Origin: Hybos culiciformis
Taxonomy: Eukaryota > Arthropoda > Insecta > Diptera > Hybotidae
Assembly: GCA_964007475.1 (NCBI GenBank)
Contig: OZ023273.1
Coordinates: 147,905,308-147,969,307, forward strand
Direction of reading: 5' to 3'
DNA: 64,000 bases
Each line of letters starts with the position of its first letter. Position 1 is the first letter of the stretch. The position numbers and the translations under genes were made by a program. Under the pieces are notes generated by a model that saw nothing but the letters and a program-made list of their open reading frames with translations, had not been told where the DNA came from and did not search any database. This document shows positions 26,101 through 38,982 of this stretch, one piece after another.

Positions 26101-29100
26101 AATTATTAATTACCATGAAAAGGTTTCAAAACAAAATATATACACAATAAATATCTTTAATAAAAAATTTTTACTGGTTTTATTTTATTTTTATTTTTTT
26201 TTTAACTATTGGTATAAAAATTTTATTGAAACATTATTTGAAGCAAAAATAATTGAAATATTTTTATATAGGTATACATATTGTATAAATCTTTATAAAT
26301 ATATATATACATTTTTTTTCATGTTTATAAAATTAAATTATTTTATTTGTACTTTTTGTTTTTGTCTTTTTGTTTTTTGTTTTTTTAAGTTGCTACCTAC
26401 TTAAAATTATCTTGTTATCTTTTCTAGAAGCTTTATATAGTAGTGTTTTTGGTAAACTAGCTTAACTTATTCCTACAATAATTATTAATTTATTATGTAA
26501 TAATTCACATCCACAGAAAAGACACGAAGTTGCACAATGCAAAATTTAGAAGTCTCACGTAATTAATAGCTTGCGGTTAAGAAATCTAATACAATTTAAA
26601 AAAAAATTTTTATATATTTAAAAAAAATTATATGAAACAAAAAGTTAAATAATGTGTAATTAATAAAATATGAAATACAAGAATAATTATTAACACTATT
26701 AAGAAAATATTATTTCGACCCAAAAACGTTTAAGTCATATTTTTATATTGTTGAGTGCATTCTATATGAATAAAGTTACATTCGATTGAAAAATAAGCTT
26801 GCGATTTATGATATGTAAAGTAAGTCGAAATAGAGTTAGGTATAAACAAGGACTTATTTATTGGTGTGGTAAACTGAGCCATTGTCCAAATCCATTTATC
26901 GATTGTTTTCAAATTTTCAATTTTGCTATATATACTAGATATTAGATAATATATATATACTTAGGTTGACAATAACATTTGATACTTGAATTTCATTCTA
27001 ATGATCTACGACTAGTTTTCAGTAGAAAAAAAGGTCTTCTTATTGCAGCGAGCGAATAAAAGCAAATCAGTTTCTATTCGGACTTTATTTGTTCCATATT
27101 TGCAACTTTATTGATTATAGTTGCTGCACATAGAACTATATACTGTACTATGTTTTCCTTCCTAAGTTCAGCATTATTAATTTTAATTATTTTGGCGTCA
27201 TTCCGTTTTTTTTTTTCTTTAAGAAATTAGTTAATCGATTTTTTTTTTTTTTTATTAAAATAACAGAGTCTTTTAAATTGATAAATTCTCTTATTTTTTT
27301 TCATATTATTACAAATTACTGCCGACCCACGATTTTAATTAAAGTCATTTGAACTGTTGATTCAAAAGAGATGAAAAAAAAAAAAAAAAGAATAAAAAAA
27401 AAATAAATATATATATTGTATGGACATTAGAAAGAAGAAAGGTGTTTTTTATATGTTTTTTCAAACATTAAATTCAATTTCTTTATATAACAATTCTGTT
27501 CTAAATTTGAACAACAAAAAAAAGCGATTTTATTTTTCTTTTCCTCATTATCTTTGGCTTTCAATTAAAAACCTGCTTTTATTAAGTAACAAACTAAATT
27601 AGAACAAACTCATTAGAATTTTTTTTTTTTTTTTTTTTAGTTTAATTTTCATTATTATTGTATAGTGAAAAATTCTTTTATGTAATTTTCATTATTTTAT
27701 TAAATCATTCGCACATGCTTCCATTAGGAAGCAGTTGATAAAATGCTTTTAAAATAAAAAAAACAAATCAAATATCATATTAAAAAAAATTTATTTTTAG
27801 CACTTGAATAAGCTGGACTAATAGACAGACTGATAAAAGTTTCAAAAGTATTGAATTTTAAACCAGAAATTTGACATTAGGCAATATTTTGCAATTTATT
27901 CTCACATAGGCGAATATGCACAAATCTGAAAGGAAATTCATGTAAATAAATCTGAAATTTGAAATTCTATCAATTGGTAATAATTTATGAATATTGATTT
28001 TCAAGAACACTTTTTGTACTAATAACAAAGATTTGGCTGTATCATAAGTTACGTTTTTCTAGTGCAGATATTAAAAGCTTAGAAGATGCCAAACAGAAAG
28101 ACTATATTGAATATTTGGCTCTATAGAAAATGTACCATGTTTTTTAAGCATCGATTGCAAGACTTTTTTTAAATTATTCAAGATTAATATTTAAAGGCAT
28201 TAATGGAATGATTTACAAAATACAATAAAGTTACCTCAAACTTTAACGATTATATAAATATGTTTAAATTGCATCGACGTTATATGTAACTTCATTTCAG
28301 GATATTTGAGTCTTAAGCTGAACTTGCGCAAAGCACTTCAATTCAAATTTTTCATTTATTCATAAACTCATGAAAAATTTCATTTATTGACTTTTAATTA
28401 TTTATAATTGACTTCTTTAAAAATGTATAGAAATTTATTTGAAAAAAAAAAAAAAAAAATTAAATAAATAAAGAGGAAAAAAATAATTACTAATTCTTTA
28501 ACAAATTTTTTTTTTTCCTATAAATTTCTTTTAACCTTTCGTTTTTTCATTGGATACATATTATTAATGTACATAGTCTAAAATTTTATTATTATAACTT
28601 TGTACCCAATTCGATTGTCAATCCTTACAAGATAAAAGTCATTGATTTTTATTTTGTATTTATTGTTTAAATTTCACTTAGCCTTCATGACTTAAGCTTA
28701 TGTTTTACACGTCAATACTTGAACTAAATTAATATTATATAAATAGTAACGATTGAAAAACCGGAATCAAAATCTAGTTAACAACTTCCTGTTTCTAGAT
28801 AAACAACAGAACAACAATTGACTGAGTTATGAATTTTCGAATATTTAGAATTTAAAAACGTAGTTTTGAAGTAAATACTCTATTTAAACATTTTTAAATA
28901 CACATTAAACCACATTAAAATATCACTATAGGCTGCAAATTCCACTAAAAGTACTCGCAATGACATGAGAAGGCTTACCTTCTTCACATTAAAACACCAG
29001 ATTTTGAACCAACCTCAAATTTTGGCCTTTTTTGAAAAATGATGTGCTGAGAGGAATATAATGGCCCTTTTCTATGTCACCATTACTTGCATTAAAACAT

Positions 29101-32100
29101 TAAACTGTATTAAAAAAAACATTGAAAACAAAATAAAAGTTTACTAGTTACAATCTTTTCGGTTTCATAATTTCACATTCACAGCTGCATTATGTTTAGG
29201 AGATGTTTTAAACAAACTCTACGGAAACATAAAATCAACAATATTCTCCTCATGTTAATTACAATAATTATTGGTTTAAGTTTAAAATTCAATAAAGAAA
29301 ATCATAAAGTAAGTGAATTAAGATAATTTTGTGGAAAATTTTTTTTTTTTTTTTTTAAATAAAAATAAATCATGAAAAGATATTTTTAATGAAAAATTCT
29401 GTTGATTCATCCCGCCATTTAAACCGTTAATCGTTGATTACACAACATTATTACAAGAAGAAAAAAAAAAGAAGTTAAAATGAGAAAACTAGGTAAAATC
29501 ATAAAACTAAAGAAAATATTCTAACTATTCAATTTAAGAAAAAAAAATAAAATAAAAAATTAAGTTATATGTATATATTCCAGAAATATTTATATGTAAT
29601 ATACATTTTTGTATATTTATGTGATTCTCATTTTCCTTCTTTTTTTGTTGTGCTTTCTTTTGATATTTATAAATCTATTGAAAATTTAAAAGTTTCAAAT
29701 GTGAATAATTTTTTTTTTTAGAAATATAAAAGATGGATCAGATATTTTTGATTATCTTATTCAAGTATATCTATATAGTTAGTTTATCTTATTTCATTTT
29801 TATTTAACCCAATTAAAATTATTTTAAATATTTTCGAATTGAAATTCAGTTCAATTTTCTGGAAGAAATATATTGTCTATTATTACACTAAATTCTGCTG
29901 TATATACTTCTAAGATGTCAAAAATTGTTACGTAAATAAGGTTAAAAAAAAGATGCAAATTTTTAAATGATAAATAGTCCAAACTACATTCCTGCCAATT
30001 ATTTGGCGATTCGTTTACAAATTTGAAATTGTATACTCGGAGTGTTATTTTAACACATAAGTGTTTTATTCACATTTATCATAAAGAACTTAAGAATATT
30101 TATGTAAACGAGACATTTATGACATATTCGAAAACTTAAATATTTACATACGGGCCAAATACAGTGAGTAATTCATGACATAATACAAAACCACGAATTA
30201 AATTGGAAAAAATTAAGCTTTGCAAACCAAACTTTTCCGATTCTCTATTTTCGACCATCATAGTTATTAAATTATTTGTTCCAAGCAGCATTTATGTGGA
30301 AAAAACTATGTTTGAAAATAATAAAAACATATTAAGGGAACATAAACATAATATACAAAACTGAATAGATTTATAAAAATTCGAATTTTTAATTTTTCTA
30401 ATCTAAAAAAAAAAATAGAGTTTAATTTAAATTTCAAAATGCGTAAGTTAAAGCTTTTAAAATTAAAATAAAAAGATTATCTTTTTTACGGTTTTATTTA
30501 CAGTTTTAACAACGTTGACCTCTAATGCGGCACAGTGTACGCATTGCAATACGCATTTTTAAAATTCTATGTGGTTTCTTTTTTTTTTTAAGAAATAGGT
30601 TCACAAGATATTTATTTAAGAATTAGATATTGAAATTTCTTAAAATAAATTAAAATTTTTATTTTTCCATACAAATTACAAAATGATATAAAAAATCTAA
30701 TTTTATTTAAAACGAAGACTAATTATAAAACTGAATTCCCGTGATCTAAGATCTAAGATCCAAATTCCGTCTTGGATCAATAAAATTTTGTAATCATGTA
30801 GTTATATATTTTTAGTATTTTAAAATTTACTCAAAACTTCTTCAAAACTTTAAAAAATATGAAATAATAGTTTCTTTCAAATTTACGCTTCATTTCACAT
30901 ATATTCTTTTTACCTGAAGATATTTTTTGGTAGGTACATTAAATGGAATCTGGAATATTTTGCAAATAACACAAAAATAAATAAATAAAAAAAGTATGTT
31001 TATTTAATAAAGGAGTGTCAAAAACTCGTAAATTCTTTTTGTACATAAACATAAACATAATATTTTTAATATGTGGGACAACAAAATTAAGAATATTGTA
31101 CATAATGTACATAATAATATCAATATAAAAAAAAATATTTAAAAAAATTTTCATACCTAGAAAAAAAAAATAAAATAAAAATCAGAAAACAGAAAGAATG
31201 GTTAACCCCGATATTAATTTTTTTTTGATTTTATTACATGAAATGTTCAAATATTTAAGAAGAGTAGCATTTTTATTACTTTCGATATGAAGTTATGCCT
31301 TTTTTAAAAAAATATGAAAAAAAACCTTTTTAACCCAAATATATATTAATAGTACAGAAGTTTATGCAAACACTACCATATCATCAGGAAAGCTGAAGAA
31401 TAGATCCTTCAGTAATTGATAATTCAAATTAGACCGAAGAACCAATTACTAATATTTGGGCTTTAATAAAAATATTTTAAGCCTAATACATATTCATGAT
31501 TTATCTACAGAAAACAAAACAGTTTAACAAAACTCTTAGAGCCATATTTTATCTTGTTGCACAAGTTCAACAGTTTTGTGTATATTCAAAATGAGTTTTT
31601 TTTTATTAATTCTGAAGAAGTCTATAAAAATTAATAAATGTAGTAAAATTCGTAATAGAATCACGGTTTTATACGAATTTTGCTAAAAACGTAAAATAAT
31701 TTTTGTTCTTATTTAATATTCAGAAAAGATATCAAACTGCATAACTTTTGTTTTTTTTTTTTTTTTTCAAGAATAAAATTGAAAAATAAACTTTAATAAA
31801 ATACTTAAAAAATTGAAAAGCAATAATTCATTTTATAAATCCTTCCATAAAAATAACTTTGTATATGCACTCACAGAAAAAAATAAATAAAAAATTATAA
31901 ATAAAATTTTGGCATGCAAGGTGTCAATGAAAAATCCATTTATGTATTTTTTGCCCAAAAATTAACATGAACAAGAGATAAAAAAAAAAGTCATGTTGTT
32001 TAAATACACCAAAATAAAAATAAATTTTGCCAATAAATGAGTCGGCATTATGTTTACAAGGCTTTTGTTCGATTAAGAAAAATATAAATAATACCTAATT

Positions 32101-32800
32101 TTGATGTAATATAAATTTTTATTTATTTATTTTTTTTTTTCCTTTCAAAGATATTTTTGTTAAAGTTAAATTACCCAAAAACTTGTTTAGATGTTAATTG
32201 AAAATATTTGTACATATATATAAATATATTGTTTCTTTTTTTTGGTTTTTTTTTCTAAATAAATTATAAAAAAAAAAAAATTAGAGAAAAAAAAACAATT
32301 TAGGCACACTTGACACTGTCTTGTTAAAATGATCAGCTGTTAAGCTTATATTTCTAAAATAGCAAAAATTAATTAAGTTGAGTAACCGACCCTGGAGAAT
32401 ATTTTTTTGTACAATGAATTCATTCATACTACTTAATAAAATTAATTCGAATTAATAAAAGCTAATAAAGTTCAAACAAATAAGATTAGGAACCTACACT
32501 TTATTTTTTTTTTAAATGGTAAATCTAAAAAAATATTTGAAAGCTTACACACTATCTTGGATTATCTAAATTGAAAATTTTCTGTTAACAGAAGTAATTT
32601 TTTTTTCATCTTAATTTGGATTTCTTGGAATTAGTTCATATTATATGGTCCGTATTTCTTAGAAAAACATTGAGTTATGAAAATCTATAATCCAGTATAT
32701 TATTCTTTTAATTTGATTTATGTTTTTAACGAATATTAATTTTAATCATTAATAATTTAATATTTTGTATATGTAATTCATTTTATGCTTCTATTTACAG

Positions 32801-32866
32801 AGATGGCAACGACGATGGTTCGTTTTATATGATGATGGAGAATTAACATATTCAGTTGATGAACAT
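32801..32866 (+). CDS. osp: osp exon B: PH1 strands beta2-beta3
   Basis: A 66-nt exon of 22 codons, phase 0 at both ends, between CTATTTACAG and GTAAGT. It encodes [19 protein letters not shown] followed by DEH. The basic WQRRWFVLY block is the signature of the second PH strand and closely resembles the corresponding MPRIP segment. With exons A and C it completes PH1. The exon is too short to be found as an ORF and is supported by splice sites, phase and homology together. Confidence 0.9.
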
Positions 32867-33182
32867 GTAAGTAGTTTTATTTAATACAATAATCCTAGAT
32901 TCTATCCTTGTTTTTCCTCTATAAATAAAATTAAATAATTTTCTTTTAACAAACAAAATTTAAAAAAAAATCAAACTTAGTAATAATAAAATAAAGCTCA
33001 ACAAAACTTTTTTATTTACATTTTTCTACATGATATAATAAAAATTATAATTATGTATTTTAACTATAAATTTAAAATACAATTTTTATAACTATAATTA
33101 ATAGCTATATAAGCTATCAAATTTTTACATAAAAAATGTTATGCAGTTTTAAGGCGCGTTCTATCATGGGGTTCTGTTCATA

Positions 33183-33888
33183 CACAGAAAAAAATTTGCT
33201 CGTACTCATTACGTCAAAAAAGTTCGTTAATGACATTCTCGTTAAGATAACGAAAAATAATGAATAATTAGTTTTTGTAACGTAAATTTCGTTTATTTTC
33301 TTATTACGAACATTTTTTTCATTTTTAGTACTCGTTAAAAAAGTTCGTTATCGTTAAATACGGGAAACAAAAATTTCAATCCATACAGAACTTATATTTT
33401 CCATTTTACACATTGCCGTAAATTTAGTTCATAGCTCAGTGGCAGAGTTGATGGATTGCAATGTTTAGGACAGTGGTTCGAAGCCACAAGCGGGCAAATT
33501 ATTAAAAAAAAATTAAATAAAAAAATTTAAAAAATAAATAAAAAAAATAGAAACATAAATAAAAAAAATTAATAAATAAAAAAAAAATAAAAAAAAAAAA
33601 AAAAATAAAAATAAATAAAAAAAAAAAAAAAAATAAAAAAAAAAAAATAAAAAAAAAAAATAAAAAAAAAAAAATGAAAAAAAAAATTTAGTCAAGTAAA
33701 TTTTTTCTTTCGTATTTGCGGTGTTTTTGCTGAAGAATTTGTAAGGTTTTTGGTTTTGGGGTATAACGAACTTTTTTAACGAACTACGAGCTTTTTTCAA
33801 CGAAATGTTCGTTGTAGCCAAAATAACGAATTTTTCGTTGATTTTAACGAATTATTTAGTTAGTAGTACGAGCAAATTTTTTTCTGTG
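33183..33888. mobile_element. Foldback MITE with TA target duplication (Tc1/mariner-like)
   Basis: The 24-bp terminal inverted repeats at 33183-33206 and 33865-33888 are perfect. They start CACAG, run through seven A residues, and end GCTCGTACT. The element is flanked on both sides by TA (33181-33182 and 33889-33890), the target duplication of Tc1/mariner-type elements. The arms carry many GTTCGTTA and AACGAA motifs in both orientations. The centre holds a tRNA-like module and a 170-nt A-rich stretch. There is no transposase, so this is a non-autonomous copy. The perfect TIRs suggest a fairly recent insertion. Confidence 0.85.
33425..33680 (+). mobile_element. tRNA-like Pol III module with A-rich tail inside the MITE
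   Basis: The A box TAGCTCAGTGG (33432-33442) matches the consensus. The B box GGTTCGAAGCC (33475-33485) deviates at one base from GGTTCGANTCC. The spacing is 43 nt. A GTGG/CCAC T stem encloses the B-box loop. After a short GCGGGCAAATTATT segment comes a long A-rich tract with isolated T residues up to about 33680. This looks like a SINE that landed in a MITE, or a captured tRNA head. The acceptor stem is not evident, so it is not called a tRNA gene. Confidence 0.55.
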
Positions 33889-34104
33889 TAATATTGAGTT
33901 ATATTTTCAATTCTTACATCTTGATATTTGTTTCAAATTTGATGATAATTTCCAGCCAAATTTACAAGTGATAAAAACATCCTCATCCTTGAATTAAACG
34001 AAATACGATGTGGGGAATTATTAAAAAAATTAAAAAGAAATACTAGCTACACTAACTATGGGTATATAAATTATCTAATTTTCAATAATTTACTATTATT
34101 TCAG

Positions 34105-34564
34105 CCTGATACAGTTCCTCAAGCAAGCATTGATATGACAAGAGTACTTGAAGTTACAACAGCAGAGGAAGTAACAGGTCATCCTAATTCAGTTGCCATA
34201 ACTGCACCAGAACGTGTTACATTTGTTAAAGGTACCTGCCCCGAAGAATCAAAATGGTGGCTTAATATATTAGCAGCATTTCCAAAGTCCAAGGGCAGGC
34301 ACAAACGAAATGCAACATTTCCTGGTGGTCAAACTAAATCATCTGGTGGAAATGGAAATACAACAACACTTAATAGTCGTAATCGCCATAATTCTTATCA
34401 TAAGGATATTTTATTGTCACCAACGACGTGTAGCAGTGGTAATCAAATTGAAAATAATTCATGGGAAAATCACAAAGATGGAGATAATTCTTTGGTGTCG
34501 GGAACTTCGACAGAAGGTCAAGATGAAAATAATAAAAATCTAGGAAATGAAATAACTAATCGAG
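34105..34564 (+). CDS. osp: osp exon C: rest of PH1 and start of linker
   Basis: A 460-nt exon that enters in phase 0 after TTATTTCAG and leaves in phase 1 at CGAG|GTAAGT. The first 60 or so residues ([17 protein letters not shown]... to [11 protein letters not shown]) complete PH1, including the C-terminal helix with its conserved Trp. The remainder ([12 protein letters not shown] onward) is a Ser/Asn/Thr-rich hydrophilic linker that looks disordered, with short basic patches. MPRIP likewise has a low-complexity linker between its two PH domains. A second open frame at 34310-34543 is an overlapping shadow. Confidence 0.92.
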
Positions 34565-37401
34565 GTAAGTTATTAAAATAGTATTATGTAATACTGCATA
34601 AGTGTTCTTCAACTTAATGTAACCTACTTGATTTACTTATTTACACAATAAATTTTTTATTGGAACACGCGTACTGTTTAGTCGTTCGTATAGTACTTTT
34701 ATTCTATTTATAATATGTTCTAAGATGACAAGAATATATAAAAATCCGGTTGCCAACAAAATTGTGTCAGTTTGAACCTGTGAAGTTTAAAACAATTATT
34801 AATAATTAAATACTTAAGTAATTTTATAATATAACTTACCTACGTATATAAATACTTGAAAAAAAAAACATTTAATGAAATTATTATTATCAGGCATTAA
34901 ATACTACACTATATACCTATTACAGCAAATATTGTGTAACCTAAAAAAAAAAAAAAAAATCTGCTTGAAAAATAATATTTTTAGTCACATATGTTTTAAC
35001 TATTTTTCTAAATGATGATGATTTATTTAGCACTCATACAAAATATAACTTATATTTTTATATTTTTTAATTTTTAAGACAAATAAGTAGGTAAATATTT
35101 ATTATAAATTGATTACAAATTCCTTATTAGAATTTAGAAAATGTCATTTAATTTTTTGAATAATATTAAATTCCGCAGTAAAATCTAATATAAAATAATA
35201 TGAGCTAAATTTATAGAATCAAATTAATACATATTTGGAAATAACTATGCCTTTCTTTCGAAAAAGTATAGGAAATGTAACACTCTCCTAAAAGTATATA
35301 AAGATTGAAATTAAAACTTTAAAAGCTACCAAACAGTTCGAAAATTTATGAATAAAAAACATAAATCATCTAAATATTCGGAAAAGATATTTTGTAAGTT
35401 GTATAAGTTTTTTCATTTTAAATAAACTCTTATAGGAAGTAGGATCGAACTTTGTTTGAGAATGTTGTGAGAAATAGAATAAACGATACTACTTGAATTC
35501 TGTAAATAATCCGTTGTCTAGCCTTTTTTGAAGCATTATATTGTAAGCTATAATGAGTTTGAGTTTAAGTTATGGTATTATCTTTATCTTCTTCTTTATT
35601 ATGTTCTGCAAAATTTATTACAAAAAATATGAAAATTATGATAAGAGGTGAAAAGAAACTTCATTAATTTGTAATTTCCGAATAACATAAAAGAAAAATT
35701 GTACTTGTTTTACATAAATACCATAAAAATCATAAATAGTATTGCTAAATTCATTTTTAAAATTTTTATCATTGCACGATGCTTGTTGGAATAGAATTAC
35801 AAAATACTGTGGGAATTACTTAAATCTATGTGAATTTTGTTAATTTATTAATTTGATATTATCAAAAACAAACAAAAAAAAAATTAAAAAAAAAATAGAT
35901 ATCAAGTAAGATTTGTTTTTTTTTTTTACAATATATATAAAATTTCTAGAACTTGAATTTTGTTGCGTTTCAGTATTTAAAACAGCAATATATGCATCTC
36001 TTTATATTTAAAGATTATTGAGTTCTGATTACAAACAAAATCTTAATAACACAATTTAGTTTTTCTATCTAACAGAATCAATAAGGGCAACAAGAAAAAT
36101 GACAGCTTCGATAATTTTTTGAAAGCAGTCAAAACTATTTATTCAACAGGGGCTTAATAGGCTTTCCAAACTTGGAATTTTATTCATAAATTAAATCAGG
36201 TTATCCCTCAATTGAAAATTGCTGTTCACACCATGATTTTTTTTTAACCCGGGTTAATTTTGTTGTTTTTTTATTTTTATTTTTTTTTGTTAATTTTCTA
36301 AATAAAAATTAGTGAATAAAATTTAATCAAAAATAATTTAAAAATTACATAAAAAAATTCTAAAAGTGAATTAATTAAAATTCGAAAAATAAAAATTACA
36401 AAAAAAAAAATTATTTTATTTTTAAGTTTTTTTTTAGCCATTTTGTTTTTTCTTTTTTTAAATTATTCAAACGTACAGGCCCAATCGATAATCTTTTGAC
36501 GTAAACATAACTTATCAGGACATATTCATTTAATTTATCAGAGGTGAACCTGATTTAACTCACATTTAACTCAACTTTAAAACAACTAAATTTTTTGTAC
36601 GATAAACCTCCTTTAACTCAACAACTATTTATAAACATTTGCGAAACCTTATTTAAACCCGAAGTTTGGAAAGCCTATAAGAGATTGAAATTTTCTAACT
36701 TTTTGTACTTTATTGTTTTTTTAATCACATCCTATTCCTCCGATGCATTTCACTGTGAAGTTGTTCGAAAATTTTAACTCAAATTTTATGCCTTTGGAAT
36801 CTAATCTAATCATTTTCGGTTGTATGCGAATTAAGTATAGAGTTTTCGACAGTTCGAGTTCGGTGGAAATAGGTTAATGAATCAATTAATTATAAGAATT
36901 CAAAATTTTTGTCTTAAAATTTACGTCATACTATTACTGGTACAACATATCTAATATCAATTTATATAGAAAATTTCATATGAATAAATGTTTATTATTA
37001 TTACGATATTAATGACTGTTGACATTGAGAAAAATTAATAATAAAATAAAAGAAAACAAATTGTTTTTTAAATTTATAAAGAAAATTGAAAATAAATACA
37101 AACGTCGTATGTATATAAATAAAATTTTCATAATATTATGTAAGACAGAGAAAAATTTCATATAAAATTAATTTGATTTCTGGAGGGCAAAGAATAAAAA
37201 AAAAAAAAAAAAAAACTTTGTTAATGGTCCAAAGATCAACAAATTTGAAAAAAAAAAAAAAAATCTTTCATTTTATTTCTTTCTTCTTAACTTTCAGTTT
37301 TTAATATTTGAAAAAAAATAAAAAATAAAAATTTCTTACGTACAAAAAATAAAACCAGAATATCATAAAGAGGAATTTTTTTTTTTTATTTCAATTTTTA
37401 G
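34565..37401 (+). other. Intron, 2.84 kb
   Basis: A phase-1 intron with donor GTAAGT and acceptor CAATTTTTAG. AT-rich, it contains the possible foldback element at 36158-36677 and otherwise nothing recognised. Confidence 0.85.
36158..36677. mobile_element. Possible small foldback element
   Basis: TAGGCTTTCCAAACTT at 36158-36173 is matched by its exact reverse complement at 36662-36677. Just inside, TAAATCAGGTTA near 36193 is mirrored by ACCTGATTTA near 36548. A 14-bp palindrome, TTAACCCGGGTTAA, lies around 36246-36259. The element is about 520 bp with no transposase. A TA duplication is possible (the repeats are GGCTTTCC... flanked by TA) but weak evidence in AT-rich DNA, so the family is not assigned. 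Confidence 0.55.
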
Positions 37402-37524
37402 TTTATACCGATCAGCCTGTTTCATCAAAATCACCTCCCACTCGTGATAAAATTCATCCTGAAACTAAAGCCCATGTTCGAATTCGAAATAGAAATAGAA
37501 CAAGCCAAGATGAAGCAGAGCCTG
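37402..37524 (+). CDS. osp: osp exon D: inter-PH linker
   Basis: A 123-nt exon, phase 1 at both ends, between CAATTTTTAG and GTGAGT. It encodes V/YTDQPVSSKSPPTRDKIHP and then ETKAHVRIRNRNRTSQDEAEP. It is basic and proline-containing, probably disordered, and sits between the PH domains. Support comes from good splice sites, an open frame in the only allowed phase, and a codon composition richer in GC than the flanks. Being phase-symmetric, it could be skipped without a frameshift. The ends are certain to within splice-site choice. Confidence 0.85.
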
Positions 37525-38466
37525 GTGAGTTTTTTTTTTAAGTTTTTTTTTAATTGTAACTTTATCTTTATTTTATTATTATTTTACTTTAAAAAAACAT
37601 CCATTTTTGTATTTAATCTGTAACGTATTATTTTTTTGCCACTTTGACTATGTGGAAAGAAGAATATCGCGTTTCCGGATTTTTTTTATATGAGCAATGC
37701 CAGAAAAAATCTATGGCTGGTTTAAAGGTTCATTAAGTAACAATTTTCTATTTACAATAAATAGCGATTCACTTCATGCTATTCATGGTACAAACTGAGA
37801 TTTACTTTTCTGTTTAATTTTTAATGAGATTGAGTTAGTGAGTATTTTAAATTGTTAATAGCATCGAAAAACAAAAGTGACCAAAAGTGTATTTTATTGA
37901 AACCACAGAATTTAAATGAATAAGAAAAAACATTTAAAACGAGCGAGAATGATCCTTAATTAACACAGATCAATTTTCGCTCAACTCAATTCTAATTTTT
38001 ATTAATAAATGCAACAAAATTTCAAAGTTCACGTTTGAAAGCAAACATTTGGATTATTAAATCATTGTTTTACTTAGTTTTATAATTTGGTCAAACACTA
38101 ATAAGTTCTTACATGACTCAAGAAGTTTCTAACATAATAATCTATAGTTCTGATATATCTAAACCGATTTAAGAAATAAAATTGTATTATCGTTAGATAA
38201 ACACGAAACATTTCCTTTAAAATACATATATCCAAACGCGGTAAGATATTACGAAATAAATAATTCAAATAATAATAACTAGATTATAATTTATGTTCAG
38301 TTGAAAGGCTATAATCAATTTTATTTTTCTACCAAAACCGCAATTATTTAACAATAAACAACCACAGTGAAATAGATCTAATTATTATATTGCATAGATC
38401 CTGGGATATTAAAAAAAAATGCCTTTTATAGCATATAAAGATATACTTATTTATGCATTATATGCA

Positions 38467-38982
38467 GAGCTTCGAACCGCAATTTATTTTGTTCCGGTTT
38501 TCGGTTTCGTTCTTAAAATTTTATCGTTTCGGGTTACGTTTCGGTTTTGAAAATTTAAATTGCGTTCCGGTTACGGTTCAATTTTTTTTTCGGTTCAAAA
38601 CCGGTTTTTTTTCGTTTCAAATTTTATTTGAGTAGCACTTTTTGTGCTTGTCCGTTAATTGCAAAAAGAAATGGAGTTGAACCTTTTGTGCAATAAAAAT
38701 ATTTCCTATATTAAAAATAAAAACACACATACATATATGTAACACAAATACAAAATATAAATTCAAACATAAAAAAAAATATAAATTTTGTATTAAATTT
38801 TTTTATTTTTTATCTTGTTTAAGGAACGATAACGGAACGAAAAAGAACAAAAAAAACCGTTCCGGTTAAGGTTGCGGTTTTTTTGTATTTAGAATATTTG
38901 GGTTCGGTTACGTTTACGGTTTGGTCATAAATTACGGTTTTTTCCGGTTTTCAGTTTTCGGTTCGGTTCCGGTTCGAAGCTC
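38467..38982. mobile_element. hAT-type MITE rich in CGGTT motifs
   Basis: The inverted termini GAGCTTCGAACCG and CGGTTCGAAGCTC are at the two ends (the match runs 13-14 bp). They are flanked by TATATGCA on the left and TATATGTA on the right, an 8-bp duplication with one mismatch as expected for hAT. Both subterminal regions are packed with CGGTT or CGGTTT words, mostly in the same orientation. The interior is AT-rich with no transposase. The open frame at 38453-38635 is a by-product of these repeats. Confidence 0.8.

Larger units (their letters stand above)
1003..32800 (+). other. 31.8-kb intron within PH1 coding sequence
   Basis: A very long phase-0 intron with donor GTAAGT and acceptor CTATTTACAG. 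Apart from the repeats, the SINE-like element and the candidate ratchet site listed separately, it is AT-rich sequence with many A/T homopolymers. The open frames of 60-123 codons on either strand have low-complexity Phe/Tyr/Ile/Lys/Asn composition, as expected by chance at this base composition, and none shows a recognisable domain. Patches with higher GC but no recognised identity lie near 13.4-13.75, 16.66-16.74, 17.58-17.64, 25.7-25.8 and 28.93-29.1 kb. Confidence 0.8.
32867..34104 (+). other. Intron, 1.24 kb, hosting a MITE
   Basis: A phase-0 intron with donor GTAAGT and acceptor TATTATTTCAG. More than half of it is the foldback element at 33183-33888. The rest is AT-rich and featureless. 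Confidence 0.85.

Noticed and set aside
26033..26404. 123-codon open frame on the plus strand
   Set aside because: Composition is Phe/Tyr/Ile/Lys/Asn-rich with no domain and no splice or start context. A frame this long is expected by chance in a 64-kb window at this AT content.
33513..33821. 102-codon minus-strand frame, largely Phe/Tyr/Leu
   Set aside because: It is the reverse complement of the A-rich tract inside the MITE and has no protein-like composition.
34310..34543. 77-codon frame overlapping exon C
   Set aside because: Shadow of the osp frame. Exon C in the other frame encodes the PH1 C-terminus.
38453..38635. 60-codon frame at the left end of the hAT-type MITE
   Set aside because: It is produced by the CGGTT-rich repeats and starts outside the element. 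There is no transposase similarity.
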